Source: an uncultured Alphaproteobacteria bacterium (GTDB taxonomy: Bacteria > Pseudomonadota > Alphaproteobacteria > HIMB59). Taken from it: DNA of 64,000 nucleotides. How positions within the stretch are numbered: position 1 is the first letter of the stretch; every line of letters begins with the position of its first letter. The notes under the pieces were generated by a model. The model saw only the letters and a list, made by a program, of their open reading frames with translations. It made no database searches and had not been told where the DNA came from. Of the stretch, positions 16,802 to 25,866 are shown one piece after another. The stretch is taken from contig CABYGG010000002.1 of assembly GCA_902518505.1 (NCBI GenBank), positions 141,008 to 205,007 of the forward strand, given 5' to 3'. The translations under genes were made by a program, and so were the position numbers.

Positions 16802-18042
16802 AATAATACTTTTTTGATTAATTGGTTAAAATGTTCTCCCCGATCCAAATAATCTTTGTAAACATCATAGGACTCACCACCCGGAGAAAAAAGTATATAT
16901 TTAAAATTGTGATTTTTTATTGCTAATTTTAAAAAATCTATTAATAAATCTAAATTATTAAATTTGAAATAATTTGAATTAACAAAATTTAGACGATCAT
17001 AAAATAAATTATTCTGGTGTCCAAATATTAATACTAAAGTATTTGTGACATTAAATTTGATGTTATCATCTTGTTTTTTTAATTTACCACCAAGAATAAG
17101 AATTTTTTGAAAACTATTTATTAAATTATTTTTATATATTGCATTGTTTAAGTTAGTACACTTACTATCATTATAGACTTTTAGATTATTTTTTGCATAA
17201 ATAAGTTGATTTCTAAATATTAAGTTATTTTTAAACTTAAGGTTTTTATATTTTATTTTCGGATCTATGATATTTATTAGTTTTTTAATTGAGTTCAAAT
17301 TGAGTTTTTCAATATGACCATGAAGATCTTTTGTAAAAGGCACCTCATCGGTATTAAGAATTATTCTTTTTTTATTTATTTTAATTAATTTTCGATATTT
17401 TAAATAAATTTTTCTTGATAAAAAAAAATAAGACTTATCAGATAAATAATTTTGTATTCGAAATTTAGATTTAACATAATTTCTATTATTTCTATGATAA
17501 TCCAAATGATCACTAGAAATATTTGTAATGAGTGCATAATGAAATTTTATAGATTTTAATTTATCTAATTGAAATGAACTTAATTCAATTATTAAAATAT
17601 CAATTTTAGATAAATAATGTTTTAAATTTTTTTTATCTAAAATAGTGTTTCCAAAATTACCAATAATTTTTGTATTATATTTTTTGGAGAGAATTTGTGA
17701 AATATAATTACATGTAGAAGATTTTCCCTCTGTACCAGTTATAGCAATTATTTTTTGCGAAGATATCTCTAAACTTAAAAAATCTAGATCAATCAAAATT
17801 TTGTTTTTGTGCTTGTATAAAAAGTGACTCTTTTCAATCTTTATTGAAGGAGATACCACAAAATAAGCATATTCATTAATTTTATTTAATAAATATTTTT
17901 TACTAATTACTTTTTTATTACTAATTTTTTGATGATCATCATAAATATTGTAATTACAATTATTATTTATAAAGTATTTCTCAACTGATTTACCAGTTAT
18001 ACCATAGCCATATATTAAGAATTTTTTTTTTAAATTTATCAA
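16798..18042 (-). CDS. murD: UDP-N-acetylmuramoyl-L-alanine--D-glutamate ligase MurD
   Basis: MurD adds D-glutamate to UDP-MurNAc-L-Ala in the cytoplasm. The 414-residue protein shows the Mur ligase ATP loop GTEGKSSTCNYI, the ELSSFQLDKL segment, TNISSDHLDYH and a late LFSPGGESYDVYKDYLDRG block. These place it as MurD among the three Mur ligases here. The sequence is very rich in Lys, Asn and Ile and quite diverged. The start is TTG 18042, directly abutting the mraY stop. It is co-transcribed with mraY and ftsW. Confidence 0.9.
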   Translation of the reverse strand: MINLKKKFLIYGYGITGKSVEKYFINNNCNYNIYDDHQKISNKKVISKKYLLNKINEYAYFVVSPSIKIEKSHFLYKHKNKILIDLDFLSLEISSQKIIAITGTEGKSSTCNYISQILSKKYNTKIIGNFGNTILDKKNLKHYLSKIDILIIELSSFQLDKLKSIKFHYALITNISSDHLDYHRNNRNYVKSKFRIQNYLSDKSYFFLSRKIYLKYRKLIKINKKRIILNTDEVPFTKDLHGHIEKLNLNSIKKLINIIDPKIKYKNLKFKNNLIFRNQLIYAKNNLKVYNDSKCTNLNNAIYKNNLINSFQKILILGGKLKKQDDNIKFNVTNTLVLIFGHQNNLFYDRLNFVNSNYFKFNNLDLLIDFLKLAIKNHNFKYILFSPGGESYDVYKDYLDRGEHFNQLIKKVLF

Positions 18043-19119
18043 TTATCTTATTTTCAAAAGAGATAAAGCTAATAAACAAAAAAGAAAGCTTAAAATCCAA
18101 AATCTAATAACTATTTTTTGTTCTGATAAACCTTTTTTTTCATAATGATGATGAAGAGGTGCCATCAAAAAAATTCTTTTGCCTTTTGAAATTTTAAAAT
18201 ATGTAACTTGTAACATAACTGATATTGCTTCGATCACAAAGAGGCCACCAGCGACAGCCAATACTATTTCTTGTTTTAAAAGGATAGAAGTCACAGCAAG
18301 TGAAGCTCCTAATGATTGTGATCCAGTATCACCCATAAAAATAGATGCAGGACTTGAATTAAACCATAAGAATCCAAGCAAAGCTCCAATTGCTGAGGTA
18401 CAAAAAATTACTATTTCCCCTGATCCCTTAATGTAATTGACCAAAAGATAATCTGAAAAATTTATATTCCCCAGTACGTATGCAAATATAGCAAATGTAA
18501 GAAATACAAATATCAAAGGCATTGAAACTAAACCATCAAGACCGTCCGTTAAATTAGTCGCATTGGTTGAACCGATAACAATTAATAATATTAAAATAAA
18601 ATAGAAATAACCTATTTCAATTGAAACATTTTTTAAAAAAGGAATACTAAATTTATTTAGATCGAAACCATTATATTTAATTATAAAATAGATTGCTAAT
18701 GTGGCTAGTAGCTGACATGAGAATTTAATTTTAGTAGAAATACCCTTTCCAAATTTGACTTTTTTAAAATCGTCAAAAAAACCAATTAAGCCAAATAAAA
18801 TTAGCGTCAAAATTAATATATAGTTATAACTTGAAAAATTTGAAGTCCACAAAATCGAACTTAAAATTACTGAAAAAAGTATTAGAACACCACCCAATGC
18901 TGGTGTTCCTTTCTTATGATAATGTGTTTCTGGACCATCATTTCGTATAGGTTGTCCACCTGGAAAAATTCTATTTTGAATTTTAATCCAGTATGGCATC
19001 AATATTAAGACAATAAAAAAAGATGAAACTAAAGATAAACCTGATCTAAAAGAAATATAACCAAATAAATTGAATAAAAATTCAGAGTCTTTAAAAGAAA
19101 ATAATAGATCACTTAACAT
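18043..19119 (-). CDS. mraY: Phospho-N-acetylmuramoyl-pentapeptide transferase MraY
   Basis: MraY makes lipid I by transferring phospho-MurNAc-pentapeptide to undecaprenyl phosphate at the inner membrane. It is a ten-helix, 358-residue protein. Diagnostic blocks are THYHKKGTPALGG, FFDDFKKVKFGKG, NATNLTDGLDGL, FMGDTGSQSLGASL and APLHHHYEKKG. Length is standard. It overlaps murF by 11 bp, in normal dcw order. Confidence 0.96.
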   Translation of the reverse strand: MLSDLLFSFKDSEFLFNLFGYISFRSGLSLVSSFFIVLILMPYWIKIQNRIFPGGQPIRNDGPETHYHKKGTPALGGVLILFSVILSSILWTSNFSSYNYILILTLILFGLIGFFDDFKKVKFGKGISTKIKFSCQLLATLAIYFIIKYNGFDLNKFSIPFLKNVSIEIGYFYFILILLIVIGSTNATNLTDGLDGLVSMPLIFVFLTFAIFAYVLGNINFSDYLLVNYIKGSGEIVIFCTSAIGALLGFLWFNSSPASIFMGDTGSQSLGASLAVTSILLKQEIVLAVAGGLFVIEAISVMLQVTYFKISKGKRIFLMAPLHHHYEKKGLSEQKIVIRFWILSFLFCLLALSLLKIR

Positions 19120-20407
19120 ATTCTTTTATTAGCCTATCTAGTTGGTTTGATCTTGAGCCCATAACAAATATATTTTTTATATTATCAATTTCTTTATTAA
19201 AGTATTTCAAAGCTGGAGTATAGTTTTTATAAAATATGAATTTATTAAACCTTTTTTTAAATTTATAGAATTCGTCTCCTACAAAAATAATTTTTGTTAA
19301 ATTTAAATTAATAACCAATTTAATTATTTGCATATGAAAAAAATCTGTCTGAGACCCTAGCTCCTTCATAGATCCCAAAATATAAATTTTTTGTTTAACT
19401 TTTCTCTCATGAAATATAAGGATTTGTTTATTGAGTGAAAATGGGCTAGCATTGTAACTATGATCATAAAAACAAATTCTTTTATTTCCTATATAAGTTA
19501 AAACTTCTTTACCCCTAGACTCAATAATAGATTCACTATAAAAAAAATTATTAATTTTTATTTTTTTTATAAAAGTTTTTATGAATAAAAAAGAGATTAT
19601 AGCTAAATTAATACAAAAATCACCCCTTGACGAATTAATTGAATATTTTTTTTTATTAATCTTAAAATCAATTAAGAAATTTTTTTTATTTTTATAAATA
19701 TTTTTTTTCAAGTTATCAATATTTATAAGTTTTACTTTAGAATTAATTTTACCTTTTATGTAATAAGGTTCATAATTAAAATTAATTAACCCCATAATTA
19801 GTCTTTTTGAATTAAAAATTTTTAATTTATTATCTATAAGATGATTAAAATTTTTGAAGTTACCAATATGAGAATTTTCAATTCCTGTAACTAGGCAATA
19901 ATGTGGTTGTAAGGTTTTAATTAGATTAGTCATTTCATTAGAGCCATTAATTCCTAATTCAAACACAGAGTAATTGCTACTCAAACTCATATTCATAATA
20001 GAGAATTGTAATCCCTGAATATTATTATAATTTTTATAAGATCTGTATGTATTAAAATTATTATTTTTAAGTATGTGATAAATATTTTCTTTGATTGTTG
20101 TTTTACCTACAGATCCGGTTACTGCAATAATTTTACCTTTATAAGAGTTAATTATAAATTGACAAAAGTTTTTGATAAATATTTGAGTATCTTTTGCATA
20201 AAATAATTTAGGGTGCTTTTTTTTTACATTTACAATTACCAAAGATGCTTCCTTTTTAATTGCTTTGTTATAATACAAGTTACCATCATTATTTTTTGAT
20301 TTTAGACCAATAAAAATATCATTTTTTTTTAAGAGTCTTGTGTCAAAGACTATATTGGAATTGTATTTTGATTTTAATTGATAAATAATTTTATAAATTT
20401 TTTGCAT
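19109..20407 (-). CDS. murF: UDP-N-acetylmuramoyl-tripeptide--D-alanyl-D-alanine ligase MurF
   Basis: MurF attaches the D-Ala-D-Ala dipeptide to complete the muropeptide precursor. The 432-residue protein contains DTRLLKKNDIFIGLK near the N-terminus, the ATP loop AVTGSVGKTTIKENI, and ELGINGSNEM, in the order expected. YDHSYNASPFS corresponds to the family's DxYNANPxS block. The sequence is strongly Lys/Asn/Ile-biased. It overlaps both murE (17 bp) and mraY (11 bp). Confidence 0.92.
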   Translation of the reverse strand: MQKIYKIIYQLKSKYNSNIVFDTRLLKKNDIFIGLKSKNNDGNLYYNKAIKKEASLVIVNVKKKHPKLFYAKDTQIFIKNFCQFIINSYKGKIIAVTGSVGKTTIKENIYHILKNNNFNTYRSYKNYNNIQGLQFSIMNMSLSSNYSVFELGINGSNEMTNLIKTLQPHYCLVTGIENSHIGNFKNFNHLIDNKLKIFNSKRLIMGLINFNYEPYYIKGKINSKVKLINIDNLKKNIYKNKKNFLIDFKINKKKYSINSSRGDFCINLAIISFLFIKTFIKKIKINNFFYSESIIESRGKEVLTYIGNKRICFYDHSYNASPFSLNKQILIFHERKVKQKIYILGSMKELGSQTDFFHMQIIKLVINLNLTKIIFVGDEFYKFKKRFNKFIFYKNYTPALKYFNKEIDNIKNIFVMGSRSNQLDRLIKEYVK

Positions 20408-21767
20408 AATTAGATGAAATCAATTTGTCATTAAATAAATAGTATTTGTCTTTATAGTTTTGAGTATCCTCATGTCCCTTTCCAGCTATAATCAAAATGC
20501 CATCATTTTTTTTTATATATCTTATACCAAATTTTATAGCCATTCTTCTACTTGGCACCTCAATTGGGTTTGATGAGTATTTTAGAAGAGACTTTCTAAT
20601 TGAAGCTGGATTTTCATTTCTGGGATTATCATCTGTTATGATTTGTAAGTTAGTATATTTTGAGACAACTTTAGCAATTTGCGGTCTTTTCTTTTTATCT
20701 CTATCTCCGCCACATCCATAAATTATAATTATATTCTTATTAAAAAGGGGTAATTTACATAATAAATTTTCGTAAGCATCTTTTGAATGAGCATAATCTA
20801 TTATTATGATTTTATTTTTTTTATTATAAATAATTTCTGACCTCCCAGGTGGAAATATTGATTTATTTATCTTTAATGGGAGTAGTTTAAACAATTTGTC
20901 ATACAACATTAAAATAGTAATAATATTTTTGATCATATAATCGTTAAAGCTATCAATTTGATAGGATCTATTTTTTGTAGATATTTGAAATTTACCTAAC
21001 TTTTTGTGAATTATCGAAATTTTATTTTTTGATAAAAAGGTACCTTGAGTAATTATTTGATTAAAGTTATTGAATTTATTTTTTAAATTATCATCTTGTA
21101 AAAATAAAATTGAGTTTTTTGATCTGTGACTTTTAATAAGATTAACTTTTGCTAAGTGATAACTTTTTAAATTTTTATGATAATCAAGATGATCAGATTT
21201 TAAATTAGTTAATACACAGAAATTATATTTCAAATTTCCAATTCTACCCTCACTATAACCAATGCTTGAAACCTCGATAAATACGTATTTAACTTTATAA
21301 TTACATGCTATTTTAATTAAATTAAGTATTTCAAAGTATGATGGTGTAGTATTGTTTAGACTCTTTATTTTTTTTTTATTAATGTAAAAACCTAATGTCC
21401 CAATATAGCAAGACTTATATCCATTAATATTAAATAATATATTTGCACCGTAGGCAATAGAGGTTTTGCCATTTGTGCCTGTAACGAATATAATTTTAAG
21501 ATTATTAAAACAATAAAATATTTTTGCTATTTCAAACAAATCATTTTGTGTTTTATAAAAAAAAAATTTAATTTGATTTTGTTTTACTTTATTTTTAAAT
21601 TTAATATCACAAATTATGTATTTACATTTTCTTTTAGAAGCTAATTTCTTGTAATCTAAAAATTTTTTTATCTCATTAGTATTTAAAATGAAAATAGATT
21701 TTGAGTTACATTCTTGCCAATTAGTGACAATATTATAACCACAATTTTTTAAATCATTTAAATTCAT
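20391..21767 (-). CDS. murE: UDP-N-acetylmuramoyl-tripeptide synthetase MurE
   Basis: MurE adds the third residue, in Gram-negatives normally meso-diaminopimelate, to the stem peptide. The 458-residue protein has the ATP loop VTGTNGKTSIAYG, the NNTTPSYFEI segment, LTNLKSDHLDYH, and the C-terminal DNPRNENPASI, which is the DNPR motif linked to diaminopimelate specificity. GKGHEDTQ close to the end is also characteristic. The start overlaps the ftsI stop (TAATG). Confidence 0.93.
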   Translation of the reverse strand: MNLNDLKNCGYNIVTNWQECNSKSIFILNTNEIKKFLDYKKLASKRKCKYIICDIKFKNKVKQNQIKFFFYKTQNDLFEIAKIFYCFNNLKIIFVTGTNGKTSIAYGANILFNINGYKSCYIGTLGFYINKKKIKSLNNTTPSYFEILNLIKIACNYKVKYVFIEVSSIGYSEGRIGNLKYNFCVLTNLKSDHLDYHKNLKSYHLAKVNLIKSHRSKNSILFLQDDNLKNKFNNFNQIITQGTFLSKNKISIIHKKLGKFQISTKNRSYQIDSFNDYMIKNIITILMLYDKLFKLLPLKINKSIFPPGRSEIIYNKKNKIIIIDYAHSKDAYENLLCKLPLFNKNIIIIYGCGGDRDKKKRPQIAKVVSKYTNLQIITDDNPRNENPASIRKSLLKYSSNPIEVPSRRMAIKFGIRYIKKNDGILIIAGKGHEDTQNYKDKYYLFNDKLISSNYAKNL

Positions 21768-23233
21768 TAAATATCTGTTCTACGAGTATTGATTATAGAT
21801 AAGTCAAGATACATATATATCTCTCTCAAAATATTAAAAAATGCTGGTTTAACAGTATTTCCAGCAGTCATATATTTTCCATACTTTTCTTTAGGGTTTT
21901 GCATAAATGTTAAATTTAAATATTTAGGATTATTGTATGGGAAAAAGCTTATGTAAGTAACATTTTGAATTTTTTTACCATTAGAAATATTTTGATCAGC
22001 TGTGCCTGTTTTTCCAGCAACTAAAAAGTCTCTATAAAGATCATCGTCTGTTTCATTAGCATAAAATAGAAGTTTGTTTAATGTGCTAGAAATTTGATTA
22101 TATTGATTTTTATTATTCTTATTTTTTTTTTCAAAAGTAGCTTGAAAATTATTTCTACCGGTTATTATTTTTCCATAAGCATTTATTAATTGTATTGGTG
22201 TTACAGATAAACCATAACCAAAAGGAATATTATCACAGTAACTTCCCCTAAAATTGTTTACTGTTGGCTCAACAGATATTAAACCAAATCCAATGCTTGC
22301 AGATTGTAAAAGGCCTATTCGATCTAAATCAAATTTAAATTCATTTTGACAGTCTAAATTTCTACTTATTAAAATTGCTCCCCTATTTGATGATTTTTTC
22401 AATATATCTTTTACTTGCATTGGTATTTTACTATTTCCTGGGAAGTCGTTTATTATTTTATCTCCAATGTATACAGGTTGATCTACATCAAAGTATTCAT
22501 GCAATTCAATTTTTTGATTTTTAATAGCAGAATAAATAGTAAATGTTTTAAAGACAGATCCAAAATCATATTTTAAGTCCTTCAAGGGCAATAGTGATTG
22601 ATCGAATCTATTTGAGTTCCTGTTATCTAAAAAAACATTGCTAACAATTTCTTCAGAATTTAGGTCAATTAAAATATTCATGGCATAGTCTGGGCTTAAA
22701 TTATTTGTGTCATTAGATAAGGAGTCATGTATTTTTTTTTGTATCTGAATATCTAACGATAGTTCAATATCATTACTATTTTTGTCTATATATTTTTCAA
22801 TTAAAGATACCCCCTTATGCTCAATATTTGTATGACCAATCATATTATTAGTTATCGAACTGTATGGGTATCTTCTTGTGAGAATTTTTTCAAACTTAAT
22901 ATAAGGATCACCCTCATAAATTAATTCTAAAATATCATTTAGAGGCACATCTCTTTTTAAATATTCCACTTTATTTTTTATATTTTTAATTGAAAAGTTG
23001 TAACTGGAGTATGCTAATGTTTTTTTATTAAAATCGTAAATTGTGGGTAATATTTTTAGAGTCGTATCTCTTGAACTAAATTGCGAATTATTGGTTTCAT
23101 TATCTAAACTTAAAATAACTAATCGAATAAAAATAGAAATAAAAAGAAATAAAATAGTTAAAATGAAGAAATTATAATAATTTTTTGTTTTAGATAGTAA
23201 TTTATAGTCTGTCTCATTACTCAGGTTGAACAT
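21767..23233 (-). CDS. ftsI: Peptidoglycan D,D-transpeptidase FtsI (PBP3)
   Basis: FtsI crosslinks septal peptidoglycan. It has one N-terminal membrane helix (about residues 21-44), a pedestal domain and a transpeptidase domain. The three active-site motifs are visible: S226-V-F-K229, S281-S-N283 and KTG near residue 407. At 488 residues it is short for the family (about 560-600), mainly through loss in the pedestal and the C-terminal tail. It overlaps ftsL by 17 bp upstream and touches murE downstream. Confidence 0.93.
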   Translation of the reverse strand: MFNLSNETDYKLLSKTKNYYNFFILTILFLFISIFIRLVILSLDNETNNSQFSSRDTTLKILPTIYDFNKKTLAYSSYNFSIKNIKNKVEYLKRDVPLNDILELIYEGDPYIKFEKILTRRYPYSSITNNMIGHTNIEHKGVSLIEKYIDKNSNDIELSLDIQIQKKIHDSLSNDTNNLSPDYAMNILIDLNSEEIVSNVFLDNRNSNRFDQSLLPLKDLKYDFGSVFKTFTIYSAIKNQKIELHEYFDVDQPVYIGDKIINDFPGNSKIPMQVKDILKKSSNRGAILISRNLDCQNEFKFDLDRIGLLQSASIGFGLISVEPTVNNFRGSYCDNIPFGYGLSVTPIQLINAYGKIITGRNNFQATFEKKNKNNKNQYNQISSTLNKLLFYANETDDDLYRDFLVAGKTGTADQNISNGKKIQNVTYISFFPYNNPKYLNLTFMQNPKEKYGKYMTAGNTVKPAFFNILREIYMYLDLSIINTRRTDI

Positions 23234-23513
23234 AATTGACCTTTATTATAGTAAAGTCATCAAACTCATTTCTATTAAATTTAATGATTTTATTATTTTC
23301 AATAAACTCTAAATTATTATTAACATTTATTTTTAGTTTGTTTATTTGTTTAGTGAGAAGTATTTCTTTATTAATTAGGATTTGAAGTTCATTGTTATAA
23401 TTTTTTTTTAAGTGCAACAAATCATTTTCCATTATTTTTATTTGATTTTTAAAACTTAAAAACAAAATAATAAAAATGAATATCAAAAAGAATTTAGAGA
23501 TATGATTAATCAA
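23217..23513 (-). CDS. ftsL: Cell division protein FtsL
   Basis: This is a 98-residue bitopic protein with one membrane helix (about residues 8-22) followed by a leucine/isoleucine heptad coiled coil and a short beta tail. The topology and its position between rsmH and ftsI identify it as FtsL, which links the FtsWI synthase to FtsBQ; primary sequence alone would not. It starts at TTG 23513, with TTGA shared with the rsmH stop. The only in-frame ATG downstream would remove the membrane helix. Confidence 0.82.
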   Translation of the reverse strand: MINHISKFFLIFIFIILFLSFKNQIKIMENDLLHLKKNYNNELQILINKEILLTKQINKLKINVNNNLEFIENNKIIKFNRNEFDDFTIIKVNYVQPE

Positions 23514-24412
23514 TTCATAAATCTCCCAACTCTTAATTTTGCAGATCTAGATCGATTATTTTTAATAATTTCAGGTTTTGATGCGGTTAAAGGTTTTTTT
23601 GTTAAAATTTCAAAACCCCAATTTTCATCATTATAATATTTATTGTTTTTGTTTACTCTATTATTTTTAAAGAAGTTTTTGACTATTCTGTCTTCTAAGC
23701 TGTGAAAAGAAATTATAGCTAAATGTCCATCTATTTGTATGTATTTATGAACCTTTTTTAAGAATAATATAAGATTTTCTAATTCATTATTAGTTTCAAT
23801 CCTTAAAGCTTGAAATGCTTGAGTTGCAAAATGTATTTTTTTTGATCTAAAATTAACTCCACTGTTTCTCAAAATTTCAATAAATTCAAAGTTAGTTTTT
23901 ATCTTTTTAACTGATCTTTGTTGAACAATATATTTTGATAACTTTTCAGACTGATTAATTTCACCATATGAATGAAAAACTCTATGGAGATCTTCTTCAT
24001 CATAATAATTCAATATTTTAAATGCATCTAAATCACTACAAAGATAGTTCATGTTCAAATCAGAATTTACTTTAAATGATAAGCCAATATTATCGTTATC
24101 CAATTGATTGGATGAAAATCCAAGATCCAATAAAATAAAATTAAATTTTTTAAATTTTAAACTTAATAAGTCAATATCTTTAAAATTTGATTTATGAAAA
24201 AATATATTAGGAAAACTTTTTTTTAACCTTTTTGCTATCATTAAAGAATTATTATCTTGATCAATAGCAGTAACAAAATGACCTCTTTCTAAAAACATTT
24301 TAGAATGTCCGCCACCTCCAAATGTACAATCTAAAATTGATAAGTTTTTTTTTCCATCAATGAATGATAAAATTTCATTTGTCATTATAGGTATGTGATT
24401 GTCTAATATCAT
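23510..24412 (-). CDS. rsmH: 16S rRNA (cytosine(1402)-N(4))-methyltransferase RsmH
   Basis: RsmH methylates N4 of C1402 in the ribosomal P site. The 300-residue protein begins HIPIMTNEIL and has the SAM-binding DCTFGGGGHSKMFLERG, LDLGFSSNQLD, the QAFQALRIETNNEL block and ISFHSLEDRIVKNFF. All are typical. Its ATG shares ATGA with the mraZ stop, and its stop shares TTGA with ftsL, so translation is coupled along the cluster. Confidence 0.96.
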   Translation of the reverse strand: MILDNHIPIMTNEILSFIDGKKNLSILDCTFGGGGHSKMFLERGHFVTAIDQDNNSLMIAKRLKKSFPNIFFHKSNFKDIDLLSLKFKKFNFILLDLGFSSNQLDNDNIGLSFKVNSDLNMNYLCSDLDAFKILNYYDEEDLHRVFHSYGEINQSEKLSKYIVQQRSVKKIKTNFEFIEILRNSGVNFRSKKIHFATQAFQALRIETNNELENLILFLKKVHKYIQIDGHLAIISFHSLEDRIVKNFFKNNRVNKNNKYYNDENWGFEILTKKPLTASKPEIIKNNRSRSAKLRVGRFMN

Positions 24413-24825
24413 TTGAATTTTGCTCTAGAAATTTTTTTATGATTTTCTCCTAATTTTTTTTCCCAAATTTCAAAGTGATTTCCTTTACCTATGTATAAAA
24501 TGTCTTTAGATAATTTTGAAAATTTTTGAAGATGTTCTTTTACTATAAATCTTCCCTCTTTATCGATTGTTATTTCTTCTAAGTCAGAAAGTATTGCGGT
24601 TTTAAAATGATCATTTTTTTTTGAAAAAAAATCTTTTTCATCAAAATTTTTAAATAATGAATTAATTTTGGAAGATAAATGTATTTCAAGACATTCATAT
24701 TTCAAACTTTTAAATATAAACGTTTTTTCTTTTGAACTTTTTATTATCGATCTAAAAGGAGATGGGATAGAAACCCTATTTTTTGAGTCAATAATGCCAT
24801 AAAAAGAAGATAAAAAAATTAACAT
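24409..24825 (-). CDS. mraZ: Transcriptional regulator MraZ
   Basis: MraZ is the AbrB-fold DNA-binding protein at the head of the dcw cluster, which in E. coli represses its own promoter. The 138-residue protein has two SpoVT/AbrB-like halves, with DSKNRVSIPSPFR in the first and TIDKEGRFIVKEHL in the second. The ATG at 24825 sits only about 7 nt from the predicted transcription start, so the message would be almost leaderless. The start also overlaps the first of three operator-like repeats. Confidence 0.92.
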   Translation of the reverse strand: MLIFLSSFYGIIDSKNRVSIPSPFRSIIKSSKEKTFIFKSLKYECLEIHLSSKINSLFKNFDEKDFFSKKNDHFKTAILSDLEEITIDKEGRFIVKEHLQKFSKLSKDILYIGKGNHFEIWEKKLGENHKKISRAKFK

Positions 24826-24850
24826 GGTATTTTATGGGATTATATGGGAT
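24825..24850. promoter_or_regulatory. Candidate MraZ operator: three repeats with 10-bp period
   Basis: On the plus strand TGGTAT (24825-24830), TGGGAT (24835-24840) and TGGGAT (24845-24850) recur at exactly 10-bp intervals. MraZ in E. coli binds TGGGN repeats separated by 5-nt spacers, the same period. The first repeat overlaps the mraZ start codon, and the -10 box lies between the second and third. This fits autorepression; binding has not been shown here. Confidence 0.7.
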
Positions 24851-24867
24851 TTTTAAAAAATAGTAAA
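24839..24867 (-). promoter_or_regulatory. Predicted sigma-70 promoter of mraZ and the dcw cluster
   Basis: On the minus strand TTTACT (24867-24862) is followed after 17 bp by a perfect TATAAT (24844-24839). Transcription should start near 24832, about 7 nt before the mraZ ATG, leaving no room for a Shine-Dalgarno sequence. The promoter lies in the short space between the rnpB 3' end and mraZ and is interleaved with the MraZ-type repeats. Confidence 0.6.
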
Positions 24868-24872
24868 TAGCA

Positions 24873-25202
24873 ATGGGTAGCTATAAGCTGAGTTCTGTAT
24901 TAATGAAAATTGCAGTCATTTATCTAGATTAACTATTACTAATTAACTCTAGCGATCAACCCAGGCCAACTGTAGAAAAAGTTTTAGCCTCTATTTGATC
25001 TTACTCGTGATAGGGTTTGCATGTTGCGATATTTTTTAAATATCCGGTAAGCTCTTACCTCACCATTTCACCCTTACCTAACGGCGGTTTATTTCTGTTG
25101 CACTTTCCCTAAGGTTACCCTCGACGGATGTTATCCGTTACCACTTTCTACGTGAGCTCAGACTTTCCTCTTTGATAAACAAAGCGACTGCACACTACCC
25201 AT
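24873..25202 (-). ncRNA. rnpB: RNase P RNA
   Basis: This is the catalytic RNA of RNase P, about 330 nt, bacterial type A. The two ends form a perfect 8-bp P1 helix (arms 25195-25202 and 24873-24880). Conserved blocks on the minus strand are GAGGAAAGTC (CR I, 25170-25161), AGGGTGAAATGGTG and GGTAAGAG in the middle, and ACAGAACTCAGCTTATAG near the 3' end. It lies between the AmpD-like gene and mraZ; an rnpB-mraZ neighbourhood is seen in other alphaproteobacteria. Confidence 0.96.
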
Positions 25203-25219
25203 GTTTATAATACATAAAA

Positions 25220-25864
25220 TTAACAAAATAATAAATTATAAAAGTCTTTTAAGAATTTTTTGGATTGAGAAGATGTTATTATTTTATAGTTTAATGATCT
25301 TTTAACTGCACGAATACAGGATTTTTTATATTTTTTTACATAGTATTTGTGAAAACCATATAAAATTAATAGTTCGTAGAGACTGTATTTTTTCTCTGAC
25401 TCTTTATTAAATTTGAATCTATTAATTCCAATTTTTTTTATAAAAAATTTTTCCCCGGGATCTTGTTTTCTATTTGGGGCAATATCAGAATGAAAAATAA
25501 TATTTTCATCTAAAATATTAAAATTTTTCTTTATAAAGTTAATTAGTCTTTTCAAAGATAAATATTGAATATTCGTAAAATTTGAATACCCAAATTCATG
25601 ACCTTTATTTTCAAGTTCAATTCCAATTGAATAATCATTAATGTTATTATTTTTTTTCCATTTGGATTTTCCACTATGCCACGCTTTATAGCTAGGGCAC
25701 AGTAAATTGAATATTGTACCATCCCTTGAAATCAAGTAATGAGCGCTTACAAAGGATTTTTCACTCAACAATTTTTGGTATGCTAAAGTAAGACTTTTCA
25801 TACCAGTGTAATGAATCACTACATATTTGACTATTTTATTTTTTTTTCTAGAGCTATAATTCAT
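25220..25864 (-). CDS. N-acetylmuramoyl-L-alanine amidase, AmpD/AmiD family
   Basis: This is a zinc amidase (Amidase_2 fold) that removes stem peptides from MurNAc in cell-wall recycling or turnover. The 214-residue protein has VVIHYTG, SAHYLISRDG, AWHSGKS, SIGIELENKG and IIFHSDIAPNRKQDPGEKF, giving the zinc His/His/Asp set. No signal peptide is evident, so a cytoplasmic AmpD-like role is favoured. Its ATG (25864) is divergent from bamD with only two bases between start codons. Confidence 0.88.
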   Translation of the reverse strand: MNYSSRKKNKIVKYVVIHYTGMKSLTLAYQKLLSEKSFVSAHYLISRDGTIFNLLCPSYKAWHSGKSKWKKNNNINDYSIGIELENKGHEFGYSNFTNIQYLSLKRLINFIKKNFNILDENIIFHSDIAPNRKQDPGEKFFIKKIGINRFKFNKESEKKYSLYELLILYGFHKYYVKKYKKSCIRAVKRSLNYKIITSSQSKKFLKDFYNLLFC

Positions 25865-25866
25865 TC

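Noticed and set aside
24873..25202. tmRNA as an explanation for the structured RNA before mraZ.
   Set aside because: RNase P conserved regions and the P1 pairing are present; there is no tRNA-like end or tag reading frame.
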